The notes under the pieces: model-generated
What the model was told of the DNA's origin: nothing
What the model saw: only the letters and a program-made list of their open reading frames with translations
Database searches by the model: none
Source of the DNA: Caballeronia sp. SEWSISQ10-4 2
GTDB lineage: Bacteria > Pseudomonadota > Gammaproteobacteria > Burkholderiales > Burkholderiaceae
Direction: 5' to 3'
Assembly: GCF_030464885.1 (NCBI RefSeq)
Contig: NZ_JALPRJ010000034.1
Location: 1 to 64,000, forward strand
Length of the DNA stretch: 64,000 nt
Part shown: piece after piece, positions 34,011-43,294 of the stretch
Layout of the letters: every line of letters begins with the position of its first letter
Position numbering within the stretch: position 1 is the first letter of the stretch
Program-made: the position numbers and the translations under genes

Positions 34011-34457
34011 ACGTGCTGCAGAAATTCGAAGATGGACAGGGATCGACGTGCTAAGTTCGGGTAATTACGTACAAATTCGCCGAAATAAGGGCATCGCCTC
34101 GCGTTAAGCTGCTGGTGTATCCGACGAATTTACCGGTCGCCGGATACGTAATGGAAAGAATATCGAATGCGGAATGCGGCAGTTTAGCCATTCACGCGTC
34201 GCTAGCGCCGGAAAACCGGCAACGACGGAGACAACCCTATCTCTTTTTAACAGTTTGTTCCGTGCCGACGCAAGCCGCGATTCAGACGGCAGTCGCCACG
34301 AGACTAGTCAACTCCCGACGCATGCCTTGTTTTTGTGTCGCCGTCTGCCACGTGAGTGAGTCCGTGCAGTCAATCATCTGGCGACCGAAATGCGCCTCTC
34401 GCGAGCAGCGCCGGCGGGTTGCAAACCGTTTTCTCATCTAAGAACGGAGTGTGCTCG
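34011..34457. other. intergenic region between dehydrogenase and pckG
   Basis: Divergent regulatory region of about 450 bases. No small gene or RNA was recognised. A GGAG (34446-34449) serves pckG. Confidence 0.45.
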
Positions 34458-36314
34458 ATGAACCAGCCCGCAGTAGTAGATCAAAACGTGGCGGCCGACG
34501 ACAGCGATGTGCCGGCGTATGTGAAGAATCAAAAACTCATCGACTGGGTGGAGCGAGTCGCCGCGCTGACGAAACCGGACCGGATCGAATGGTGTGACGG
34601 ATCGGAGGAGGAATACGACCGCTTGTCACAGCAGATGGTCGATGCCGGCACGCTCAAACGCCTGAACCCCGCCAAACGGCCGAATTCCTATCTCGCTTGC
34701 TCGGACCCGTCCGACGTCGCGCGTGTGGAAGATCGCACGTTCATCTGCTCGGCGCGCCCGGAGCAAGCCGGTCCGACGAACAACTGGATCGACCCGAAGG
34801 AAATGCGTCTCACGCTGAACGGTCTTTTTGACGGCTGCATGCGCGGCCGCACGATGTTCGTCGTCCCGTTTTCGATGGGGCCGCTCGGTTCGCCGATCGC
34901 GCATATCGGCGTGGAACTGACCGATAGTCCGTATGTGGTGACCAATATGCGCATCATGACGCGCATGGGCCGCGCCGTGTACGACGTGCTGGGCGCAGGC
35001 GGCGAGTTCGTGCCGTGCGTGCATTCGGTTGGCGCGCCTTTGCAGGCGGGGCAGAAGGATATGGCTTGGCCGTGCAACGATACGAAGTACATCGTCCATT
35101 TCCCCGAAAGCCGCGAGATCTGGAGTTTCGGTTCGGGCTATGGCGGCAACGCGCTGCTCGGCAAGAAATGTTTCGCGCTGCGGATTGCATCGACCATGGG
35201 ACGCGACGAAGGCTGGCTCGCCGAACACATGCTGATTCTCGGCGTGACGTCGCCGGAAGGGCGCAAATATCACGTCGCAGCGGCGTTTCCGTCGGCGTGC
35301 GGCAAGACCAACTTCGCCATGCTGATCCCGCCGCAGGATATGTCGGGCTGGAAGGTTTCCACGATCGGCGACGACATCGCCTGGATCAAGCCGGGCCGCG
35401 ACGGCCGGCTCTACGCGATCAACCCGGAAGCGGGCTATTTCGGCGTGGCGCCGGGCACGAGCGAGAAGACCAACTTCAACGCCATGGCGACGCTCAAAGA
35501 GAACGTGATCTTCACGAACGTGGCGCTCACCGACGACGGCGATGTCTGGTGGGAAGGCATGACGGACAGGCCGCCGGCACATTTGATCGACTGGCAGGGC
35601 AATGACTGGACGCCCGACTCCGGTAAAAAGGCGGCGCATCCGAACGCGCGTTTCACGGCGCCGGCCGCGCAATGTCCGTCTATCGATGCCGATTGGGAAA
35701 ATCCCGCGGGCGTGGCGATCGATGCATTCATTTTTGGCGGCCGCCGTTCGGACACCGTGCCGCTCGTGACCGAGGCGCGCAACTGGAACGAGGGCGTCTA
35801 CATGGCCGCGACGATGGGCTCGGAGACCACAGCGGCCGCGTCCGGCCAGCAAGGCGTGGTCAGGCGCGACCCGTTCGCGATGCTGCCGTTCTGCGGCTAC
35901 AACATGAGCGACTATTTCGGCCACTGGCTAAAAGTAGGCGAGCGGCTGGAGCGACTTGACGCCAAGCTGCCGAAATTCTTCTGCGTGAACTGGTTCCGCA
36001 AGGGCACGGACGGCAAGTTCGTGTGGCCGGGTTTCGGCGACAACATGCGCGTGCTGAGCTGGATGATCGGGCGTATTGAAGGCACGGCGCAGGGCGAGGA
36101 ACACGCGTTCGGGCTCTCGCCGCGCTTTGAGGACATCGACTGGGGCGCGCTCGATTTCACCCGCGAGCAGTTCGAACGTGTCATTTCCGTGCAGGACTCG
36201 GCATGGCGCGAAGAACTCGAATTACACGATGAGTTGTTCACCAAACTCGCGCAAGGACTGCCCACGGAGCTTGCCGAGACGAAAGCCGAAATCGAAAAAC
36301 GGCTGACGGCTTAA
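34458..36314 (+). CDS. pckG: phosphoenolpyruvate carboxykinase (GTP)
   Basis: 618 residues, the usual length of GTP-dependent PEPCK. It converts oxaloacetate plus GTP to phosphoenolpyruvate plus CO2 in gluconeogenesis. Visible motifs: ACGKTNFAMLIPP (P-loop with the reactive Cys of this class), FSMGPLGSPIAHIGVELTDS (substrate loop), IGDDIAWIK (metal-binding Asp) and the NWFRKG segment of the nucleotide site. The ATG at 34458 gives MNQPAVVDQNVAA; further upstream in-frame sequence is Arg/Ser-rich and unlikely. Monocistronic with a hairpin after it. Confidence 0.97.
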   Translation: MNQPAVVDQNVAADDSDVPAYVKNQKLIDWVERVAALTKPDRIEWCDGSEEEYDRLSQQMVDAGTLKRLNPAKRPNSYLACSDPSDVARVEDRTFICSARPEQAGPTNNWIDPKEMRLTLNGLFDGCMRGRTMFVVPFSMGPLGSPIAHIGVELTDSPYVVTNMRIMTRMGRAVYDVLGAGGEFVPCVHSVGAPLQAGQKDMAWPCNDTKYIVHFPESREIWSFGSGYGGNALLGKKCFALRIASTMGRDEGWLAEHMLILGVTSPEGRKYHVAAAFPSACGKTNFAMLIPPQDMSGWKVSTIGDDIAWIKPGRDGRLYAINPEAGYFGVAPGTSEKTNFNAMATLKENVIFTNVALTDDGDVWWEGMTDRPPAHLIDWQGNDWTPDSGKKAAHPNARFTAPAAQCPSIDADWENPAGVAIDAFIFGGRRSDTVPLVTEARNWNEGVYMAATMGSETTAAASGQQGVVRRDPFAMLPFCGYNMSDYFGHWLKVGERLERLDAKLPKFFCVNWFRKGTDGKFVWPGFGDNMRVLSWMIGRIEGTAQGEEHAFGLSPRFEDIDWGALDFTREQFERVISVQDSAWREELELHDELFTKLAQGLPTELAETKAEIEKRLTA

Positions 36315-36361
36315 TTTTTTATTAAGTCTGATTAATGACGGAAGTCGACATAATCGATTAA

Positions 36362-36387
36362 ATAAGGGCCGCATTAGCGGCCCTTAT
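36362..36387 (+). terminator. hairpin terminator after pckG
   Basis: ATAAGGGCCGC (36362-36372) and GCGGCCCTTAT (36377-36387) form a perfect 11-bp stem with a four-base loop. The following T-run is weak. Confidence 0.55.
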
Positions 36388-36638
36388 GCATTTCCCGCTG
36401 TACTGCGCCAAAATTGCGTCAGCCAGCTTTTCAGAATTAAGACGACCATCCATTAATATTCACATCGTTCCGATATCAGCAACAATGCGGCACCTTCTAC
36501 CTTACCGATCGGCAAAGCAGAAAACTTTCGTCGAAAAATGTCACTTTTCTGGCAACTTCTGCACGAAAACGCGAGTCCTAGGATAATTCCGAATTGCTTC
36601 TCGAATTTTAAGAGGCGTCTAGCAGCAGGAGTTGTCTC

Positions 36639-37751
36639 ATGGATCATTTGCAGTCGATGAAAGTGTTCGTCCGAGTGGCCGATCTCGGCAGTTTTGCCCG
36701 CGCAGCCGGCGCAATGGATATCTCGAATGCAGTGGCGACACGTCATATCGCCGACCTGGAAGGGCGCCTCGGCACCCGTTTGCTTAACCGGACCACGCGT
36801 AGTTTGTCGTTGACCGAGTCGGGTCAGGTGTATCTGGAACGCGCCCGGCAGATCCTCGATGAGCTCGAGGACGTCGAACAAATGGTGGTTGCACGTAACC
36901 ACGAGCCGGTTGGATCGCTACGAATTGTCGCACCCGTGGTGTTTGGCCTACACAATCTCGCGCCCGTGCTGCAGACGTACACGGAACGTTATCCGAAAGT
37001 CATTCCCGACGTTACGCTGGTCGATCGCCAAGTCGATCTGGTGGAAGAGGGTTTTGACGTGGGCATTGTGATCGCGCGCCAGATGCGCAGCGCGAGCATT
37101 GTTACGCGGCGCCTCACGACCGGTTGCCTGACTGTGTGCGCCACGCCCGGGTATCTCGAGAAGCATGGCGTGCCGACGCGGCCGGAGGATCTGGCCGAAC
37201 ATCCGTCGCTGAGCTTGCCGTCGGAATATTTCGGCGACGAACGCGTGTTCACGGGTCCCGACGGCGAAGTGCGCGTGCGGCCGACGAACGTGATCGTCGC
37301 GAACAATACCGAAATGCTTCGCCAGTTCGCGCTGCTCGGCATGGGCATCGCGATCCTGCCGAGCTATCTGATTGGCAACGACACCACGCGCGGCAAACTG
37401 GTGCGACTGCTGAGCGATTACCAGTTGCCGCAGGTCGAGATCAACGTTGCCTATCCGAGCCGGCGGCATTTGCCGGCGAAGGTGCGCACGTTCATCGACC
37501 ACCTTGTCGAACATTTCAGCCAGACGCCGAATCACCAGCTTGGCGAGCAGTGGGTGAAGGACGGTTTCGTCAAGCCGGGACTGCCAGCTATCATTGGACA
37601 CGACTCCGAGCCGCTCGTCGCGCACGCGGCCTATGCGGAGGCGGAGGGCGGTTCACGATTCGAAGCGCCTCCAGCCGATGACAACAAGCTCGGCGGCAAG
37701 CCGGCGAAGTCACGGACGCGTTCGACCCTGGTCGTGCCTTCGCCGTTCTGA
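36639..37751 (+). CDS. LysR family transcriptional regulator
   Basis: 370 residues. The N-terminal winged helix-turn-helix (MDHLQSMKVFVRVADLGSFA, RAAGAMDISNAVATRHIADL EGRLGTRLLNRTTR) is the standard LTTR DNA-binding domain. The substrate-binding domain follows to about residue 290 (TERYPKVIPDVTLVDRQVDL and similar). The C-terminal 75-80 residues after HLVEHFSQTP are an extra hydrophilic tail not normal for the family. It stands alone after pckG. The 250-base upstream region has no visible divergent target, so its regulon is unknown. Codon use is like the core genes. Confidence 0.9.
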   Translation: MDHLQSMKVFVRVADLGSFARAAGAMDISNAVATRHIADLEGRLGTRLLNRTTRSLSLTESGQVYLERARQILDELEDVEQMVVARNHEPVGSLRIVAPVVFGLHNLAPVLQTYTERYPKVIPDVTLVDRQVDLVEEGFDVGIVIARQMRSASIVTRRLTTGCLTVCATPGYLEKHGVPTRPEDLAEHPSLSLPSEYFGDERVFTGPDGEVRVRPTNVIVANNTEMLRQFALLGMGIAILPSYLIGNDTTRGKLVRLLSDYQLPQVEINVAYPSRRHLPAKVRTFIDHLVEHFSQTPNHQLGEQWVKDGFVKPGLPAIIGHDSEPLVAHAAYAEAEGGSRFEAPPADDNKLGGKPAKSRTRSTLVVPSPF

Positions 37752-37803
37752 TGGCGGCCGCCGTGGTGCCGCATCCGCTGCGCGCAGTTGAACGCGATGA
37801 CCG

Positions 37804-37835
37804 AAAAAAAGCCGCTCGATATGAGCGGCTTTTTT
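37804..37835 (+). terminator. bidirectional terminator between lysR-type gene and topB
   Basis: AGCCGCTC (37810-37817) pairs with GAGCGGCT (37823-37830). It is flanked by an A-run on the left and a T-run on the right, so it works for both convergent genes. Confidence 0.8.
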
Positions 37836-37858
37836 AACGGTCGGAACGACTAGAAAAC

Positions 37859-40495
37859 CTAGCCCGCTTTCCGAGCCGGCGCTTTCTTGGCCGCCACCTT
37901 CTTCGCAGGCGCTTTCTTAGCCGCGGGCTTCACCGTCGTTTTCTTCGCCGCCACGGCCACGTCGCCGTCACCGTCGTCTTCCACTTCAGGCGCCGCTACC
38001 GCACCGCGCTTAGCGGCCGGCTTCGCACCCGGCTTCGGCTCTTTCTTCTCGAATTCGAAGCCGATCTTGCCGTCCGACTGCTTCACGAGAAACGCCTTGA
38101 AGTTCCGGCCCGTGCGCGATGACTTGAAGCCAGTCAGCAGATCCGTCCGCCCTTCTTCGAGCAACTTCGACATCTGCTCGCGCGACATTTCCTGCTGCAA
38201 GATCACCTTGCCCGAACGGAAATCGCAGGTCTTCGGGTTCGCCACCGAGTTCTCGCAGACATAACTCATGCCGTGCTCGTACACACGCGACTGACATTTC
38301 GGACACGCACCAACCGGCGTCTGCTCCGAGAAGTCCGGCGGTTCTCCGTCTTCACCGCCCGAATCCTGACCGAAGTCGAATTCCAGCTTGAAGTTCTTGA
38401 TTTCGTCGTCGAAGGAAAGCTTCAGGATCGCGGAAAACGGCCGGCCCATCTTGCTGCGGAAACCCGACAGCGGCCCGATTGTCTTGTCCTTGATCAACTG
38501 CTCGACTTCGGGAATTTCGAACTGCCGTCCGCCTGGAATCTTCGAGATCGAGAACTCACATTTCGTACAAGCGAACCGCCGATAATTCTCCTTCACCTGA
38601 CTGCCGCAATTCGGACACGGCGTTTCGAGCGTCGAATAATCGCCGGGAATGGTGTCGGAGTCGTATTCCTTCGCGCGCTTGACGATGGTCTGCGTCATGC
38701 GCGCGATTTCCTGCATGAACTCGTCGCGCGGGAGCTTGCCGCGTTCCATCTGCGACAGCTTGTGTTCCCATTCGCCAGTCAGTTCCGGCGCCGTCAATTC
38801 CTCGACGCCCAGACCGCGCAGCAAGGTCATCAACTGGAACGCCTTCGCCGTCGGAATCAGCTCGCGGCCTTCGCGCACCATATACTTTTCGCCCAGCAGC
38901 CCTTCGATCACCGCCGCGCGCGTAGCCGGCGTACCCAGGCCCTTCGCGGCCATCGCCTCGCGCAATTCCTCGTCTTCGATCAGCTTGCCCGCGCCTTCCA
39001 TTGCCGAGAGCAATGATGCTTCGTTGTAGCGTGCCGGCGGTTTCGTTACGAGACCGTGCGCCGCGACCTTTTCCACATCGACCTTCTCGTCCTTCTGAAC
39101 CTGCACGAGATTGGCGTCTTCACCGCTCACTTCCTTGCCGTAGACCTGCATCCAGCCCGGTTCGACCAGCACCTTGCCTTCGGTCTTGAAATGATGGCCG
39201 GCGACTTCGGTGATCCGCGTGGTGACCAGGAATTCGGCCGCCGGGAAAAACACCGCGAGGAAGCGCTTCACGACGAGGTCGTACAGCTTCTGCTCGGGCT
39301 CGGACAACGCTTTCGGCGCCTGCAGGGTCGGGATGATGGCGAAGTGATCGCTGATCTTCGAGTTGTCGAAGATGCGCTTGTTCGGCTTTACCCAGCCCTT
39401 GTCCAGGACCTGCTTCGCGTGCGGCAGATAGTTGTTGCTCTCCTTGAGCATCGCGAGCGTGTCTTTCACCGTGGGGATGTAATCCTCGGGCAACGCGCGG
39501 GCGTCGGTCCGCGGGTACGTGAGCACCTTGTGTTTTTCATACAGCGCCTGAGCCAGGCCGAGCGTGTTCTTGGCCGAAAAACCAAAACGGCCGTTGGCCT
39601 CGCGCTGCAGGCTCGTCAAGTCGAACAACAGCGGTGACATTTGCGTGGACGGCTTCGCTTCTTCCGTGACCGTACCGGTCTTGCCGCGACAGGCAGCAAC
39701 GACCGTTTCGGCCGCCGGCAGACTCCAGAGCCGCGAATCGCGTTGCTCGGGATCGCCTTCGACGCGCTTGAATTTCGGGTCGAACCAACGGCCTTCGTAA
39801 ATTCCCTTTGCCGCGATAAATTCCGCACGCACTTCCCAATAATCGCGCGGCACGAAACGACGGATCTTTTCCTCGCGTTCCACGACGATAGACAACGTTG
39901 GAGTCTGAACGCGGCCAACAGTGGTCAGGAAGAAACCGCCGCCCTTGCTGTTGAACGCGGTCATCGCACGCGTGCCGTTGATGCCCACGAGCCAGTCGGC
40001 TTCGGAGCGGCAGCGCGCGGCATCGGCGAGCGGCTGCATGTCGGCGTCGCTGCGCAGATTCGCGAAACCGTCGCGGATGGAACCGGCAGTCATCGACTGG
40101 AGCCAGAGGCGTTGCACCGGTTGTTTGGCTTTTGCGTGTTGCGCGATCAGGCGAAAAATCAGCTCGCCTTCGCGCCCCGCGTCACAGGCGTTGATCAGAC
40201 GATCGACGTCCTTGCGCTTGAGCAGCTTGGTCAGCACTTTCAATCGCGATTCGCTTTTCGCGATCGGATTCAGGTCGAAATGCGGCGGAATGACGGGCAA
40301 ATTGGCGAAACTCCACTTGCCGCGCTTGACCTCGTATTCTTCGGGCGCAGCGATTTCGAGCAAGTGGCCGACAGCCGACGACAGCACGTAGTCTTCGCTT
40401 TCGTAATACTCGTCATGCTTGGTGAAGCCGCCCAAAGCGCGCGCGATGTCGTTCGCGACAGAAGGCTTTTCAGCGATGATCAGGGCTTTGGACAT
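37859..40495 (-). CDS. topB: DNA topoisomerase III
   Basis: 878 residues of a type IA topoisomerase. N-terminal Toprim domain (LIIAEKPSVANDIARALGG, then INACDAGREGELIFRLI). The active-site Tyr is in KVLTYPRTDARAL. After the core (to about 600) come Cys-rich zinc-ribbon repeats (CPNCGSQVKENYRRFACTKC, CPKCQSRVYEHGMSYVC) and a C-terminal Lys/Ala/Pro-rich tail (KKAPAKKVAAKKAPARK). It relaxes and decatenates DNA with RecQ-type helicases. Longer than E. coli TopB because of the tail, as is common in Burkholderiaceae. Dispersed minus-strand operon partner: a thioredoxin-like gene upstream. Confidence 0.95.
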   Translation of the reverse strand: MSKALIIAEKPSVANDIARALGGFTKHDEYYESEDYVLSSAVGHLLEIAAPEEYEVKRGKWSFANLPVIPPHFDLNPIAKSESRLKVLTKLLKRKDVDRLINACDAGREGELIFRLIAQHAKAKQPVQRLWLQSMTAGSIRDGFANLRSDADMQPLADAARCRSEADWLVGINGTRAMTAFNSKGGGFFLTTVGRVQTPTLSIVVEREEKIRRFVPRDYWEVRAEFIAAKGIYEGRWFDPKFKRVEGDPEQRDSRLWSLPAAETVVAACRGKTGTVTEEAKPSTQMSPLLFDLTSLQREANGRFGFSAKNTLGLAQALYEKHKVLTYPRTDARALPEDYIPTVKDTLAMLKESNNYLPHAKQVLDKGWVKPNKRIFDNSKISDHFAIIPTLQAPKALSEPEQKLYDLVVKRFLAVFFPAAEFLVTTRITEVAGHHFKTEGKVLVEPGWMQVYGKEVSGEDANLVQVQKDEKVDVEKVAAHGLVTKPPARYNEASLLSAMEGAGKLIEDEELREAMAAKGLGTPATRAAVIEGLLGEKYMVREGRELIPTAKAFQLMTLLRGLGVEELTAPELTGEWEHKLSQMERGKLPRDEFMQEIARMTQTIVKRAKEYDSDTIPGDYSTLETPCPNCGSQVKENYRRFACTKCEFSISKIPGGRQFEIPEVEQLIKDKTIGPLSGFRSKMGRPFSAILKLSFDDEIKNFKLEFDFGQDSGGEDGEPPDFSEQTPVGACPKCQSRVYEHGMSYVCENSVANPKTCDFRSGKVILQQEMSREQMSKLLEEGRTDLLTGFKSSRTGRNFKAFLVKQSDGKIGFEFEKKEPKPGAKPAAKRGAVAAPEVEDDGDGDVAVAAKKTTVKPAAKKAPAKKVAAKKAPARKAG

Positions 40496-40744
40496 GACTC
40501 GATTCTAGTTAGGGACTGGCATGAGGCCGGGTTCGGGCGGCTCGCGCCACCACGGTTCGGACCCGTTAACGTCCGCTTTATAGCATATGGCGTGCGGCGC
40601 GCGGTCTGGCATTTGATGAAACGCGGGATGCCGAACGGTGAATGTGAGCGCTTTGTGATGCGAGCGTGAAAGCCGTTTCAGCTTGCGAACGCACTTAACT
40701 GCGCAGGTTCGCCGCGCAGCTTGGTCCTGCCGGTCGGATTCGAT

Positions 40745-41122
40745 TTAAGCGGCGACCAGCGCGGGTCGTATCTTCGGCGCGCCGACGACCCCCGGCAACG
40801 CGCTGAAGTCCGTCAACATCCGCGCAACGATGGACGTTTGTGGCAACACCGTTCCAAAAAAACGGGTGGTCACGGCGTCCTCTATCAAGATGGTTGGAAA
40901 ATTTTCCACATCGAGATCGTCGAAGCGATCCGCCTGGTTTTCGATGTCGATCCACGCAAAGCAGACCTCCGGATGAGCGTCTGCGAGCAGGTCGAAACCT
41001 TCGCGATAATCGCGGCACGTCCCGCACCATTCGGCACACAGGCAGGCGACGAGCAGCGTGCCGGCGCTGGCCAGACGCTCGGCAATCTGATCGGCGTCGG
41101 TGTCGAGATTCAGCGCGGGCAT
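40745..41122 (-). CDS. thioredoxin-like protein
   Basis: 125 residues with a thioredoxin fold. The redox motif WCGTC lies in LVACLCAEWCGTCRDYREGF and the cis-Pro region in DVENFPTILI. There is no signal peptide, so it is cytoplasmic. The ATG at 41122 follows AAGGA, giving MPALNLDTDADQ; the longer in-frame start at 41227 has no ribosome site. It lies between the dprA pseudogene and topB on the same strand. Partner proteins unknown. Confidence 0.85.
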   Translation of the reverse strand: MPALNLDTDADQIAERLASAGTLLVACLCAEWCGTCRDYREGFDLLADAHPEVCFAWIDIENQADRFDDLDVENFPTILIEDAVTTRFFGTVLPQTSIVARMLTDFSALPGVVGAPKIRPALVAA

Positions 41123-41207
41123 GGTTCCTTGCGGTCCTCTTCGTAAGTGATTTGTCTGGCCTTGCAAGCAGCGGATTTTGTCGCGAATGTAGCATGACGT
41201 CGAAAAA

Positions 41208-42477
41208 TCAGCGTTCAAGCCGGGCAAAACGTCCTCCCGGCAACGCGCCGATTCGCCCCGTCAATTCGAGTTGCAGCAGCAGGCTTTGTAACGTCGCTCC
41301 ATTCATTTCGGTCCGTTCGGCAAGAATTTCAAGCGTCGCGGGCGAGTGTCCGAGTGCATCGAGCAGGTGTTCGGCTTCGGGGTTGGCAGGTTTTATCGAT
41401 GCCGACGCCCATGATGCACTGGCCGGCTTGCCGCGCGAGGCGGACGCGGATCCTGACCCTGACCCTGATGCGCTCTGAAGTTCCAGCGCGAATTCGCTGG
41501 TGGCCGGGTCGGCGCCGGCCGCCGCCGCTGGACGTGCTTTTCCTCGCCTTCGTGGTTTCGACGCGGGAGCCTCCGCCACTCCGCTCGGGACCGCTAAACC
41601 GAACTCCTCGAGAATATCCTCGGGCGTTTCCACGAGCTTCGCCCCCTGCTTGATCATCCGATGACACTCGCGCGACAGCAGCGCGTGGATCGATCCCGGA
41701 ATGGCGAATACATCGCGCCCTATCGCGTCCCATCGCGCCCCATTCCGTTGGCGAGCCGGGCAGTAATCAGTGCCCGAGCAGCGAACCCGAGCGCATGGCT
41801 GCTTCGACGATCAGCACGCCACTCACGAGTGCCGCGATCAACCGGTTGCGCTGCGGGAAATTGGCTGACCGGGCCGGTGTGCCGAGCGGCCATTCGGACA
41901 CGATCGTGCCGTTTGTCGCAATTTCATGTGCGAGCGCGTGGTGCAGCGACGGATAGACGAGATCCGCGCCCAAGCCCGCCCCGATGCGCGGCGCCATCGA
42001 TACCGAGCGCAAGCCCCGACACCACCGTCAAGCCCGCATCCGACAGCGCCTGGGCGAAGCGCCGGGCATCTTCGATATCTCGCGGCGTGGCGCTCCGGCT
42101 GCCGACAATCGCGACCGCCCGCACTTGGAGCAGGTCCAGCCGCCCCTTTACATATAGCAGCGGCGGTGGATCGGGCATGGTCAGAAGCGCTGGCGGATAC
42201 GCTGAATTCGCGAGCGTGACGATTGTGTTGCCCGCCACCGACGCCCATTCAAGCGTGCGCGCAAGGCATTCTTCGAAGGAACCGAGTTCCGAGCGCGGCG
42301 GGCAGCCGAGCACGGCAAGCGCGGCTTTCTCACCGGCGATCGCCGCCAGCGCGTTAAACGGCTGGTTCAGCACCGCCTGCGGACCACCGAACTCGGCCAG
42401 CAACGCACGTAGCGCGATGGGCGGCAAACCGCTCGCATTCGCCAGTCGCAACCAGGCTGAAATGTCTTACGCACCGG
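41208..42477 (-). pseudogene. dprA: dprA pseudogene (DNA processing protein A)
   Basis: Three frames on the minus strand spell out DprA/Smf. An N-terminal part (ISAWLRLANASGLPPIALRA to VGSRSATPRDIEDARRFAQA and GLALGIDGAAHRGG) ends in the wrong frame near 41990. The middle (GADLVYPSLHHALAHEIATN to RNRLIAALVSGVLIVEAAMR SGSL) ends near 41770. The C-terminal part (MIKQGAKLVETPEDILEEFG to a winged-helix end) begins near 41657. Lesions: loss of roughly 10-20 codons after HRGGL, an 11-base near-duplication at 41768-41791, and an extra 20 bases made of 10-bp repeats at 41712-41741. No ATG is seen at the N-terminus. DprA loads RecA on incoming ssDNA in transformation; this copy should be inactive. Confidence 0.85.
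41712..41741 (-). repeat. three 10-bp tandem repeats inside dprA
   Basis: Units ATCGCGCCCT, ATCGCGTCCC and ATCGCGCCCC. On the coding strand an intact gene would read MGRD then VFAIPGS across one unit. The two extra units add 20 bases and shift the frame. Confidence 0.75.
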
Positions 42478-42741
42478 TTTCGCCCAGATGGGGCGTGGTG
42501 TCGGCTGTCGGCATCTGGAAAGGCGTCATGTTAAAATTTTCATATCCCGAAATACGAAAGGATTGCCGAGCGGTCATGTTTCCGGCCGTTCGGGCAACGC
42601 GTTGCCGCTCCACGAGCAGCACTGACGCGGCGTTGAACCGACGCGTTTCAGCCCAATCATCTTCTCGATACCGGCACTCTTTTACAACCTGGCCGAATGG
42701 CCGACTATCGCGCGCTGCGGCGTGCGTCGATACTCTGAATC

Positions 42742-43245
42742 ATGGCTCTGCTCAACATACTCAAGTACCCGGACAAGCGGCTGCACAAGGTCGCGAAGCC
42801 CGTAGAAGTCGTCAATGACCGGATTCGCAAACTGGTCGCCGACATGGCTGAAACCATGTACGCGGCACCCGGCGTCGGCCTTGCCGCGACCCAGGTGGAT
42901 GTGCATGAACGCGTGATCGTGATCGACACCTCGGACACGCACAACCAGCTTCAGGCGTTCATCAACCCGGAGATCATCTGGGCGAGCGACGAGAAGAAGG
43001 ATCACGAGGAAGGCTGCTTGTCGGTGCCGGGCATCTACGACTTCGTCGAGCGGCCGGAAAAGGTTCGCGTGCGGGCGCTCAACGAGAAAGGCGAGACGTT
43101 CGAAATCGACTGCGACGAGTTGCTCGCCGTGTGCATCCAGCACGAGATGGATCACCTGATGGGGCACGTGTTTGTCGAATACCTGTCGCCGCTCAAGCAA
43201 ACGCGGATTCGCGGCAAGATGAAAAAGCTCGAAAAGGCGCTGTAA
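42742..43245 (+). CDS. def: peptide deformylase
   Basis: 167 residues. The three metal-site motifs are present: GVGLAATQV, EGCLSVPG and QHEMDHLMG. It removes the formyl group from the N-terminal Met of new proteins, using Fe or Zn held by the Cys and two His. It is followed 49 bases later by fmt, which adds the formyl group to initiator tRNA, the classic pair. The ATG at 42742 gives MALLNILKYPDKRLH, a normal N-terminus. Confidence 0.97.
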   Translation: MALLNILKYPDKRLHKVAKPVEVVNDRIRKLVADMAETMYAAPGVGLAATQVDVHERVIVIDTSDTHNQLQAFINPEIIWASDEKKDHEEGCLSVPGIYDFVERPEKVRVRALNEKGETFEIDCDELLAVCIQHEMDHLMGHVFVEYLSPLKQTRIRGKMKKLEKAL

Positions 43246-43294
43246 CGCGTCGATTCACGAAGATTGATGCTGGAATTTGCAGGTTGCCCGATCG

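Noticed and set aside
34626..35924. 432-codon minus-strand frame over pckG
   Set aside because: Antisense shadow of a GC-rich conserved gene; composition dominated by Arg, His and Ala with no motif.
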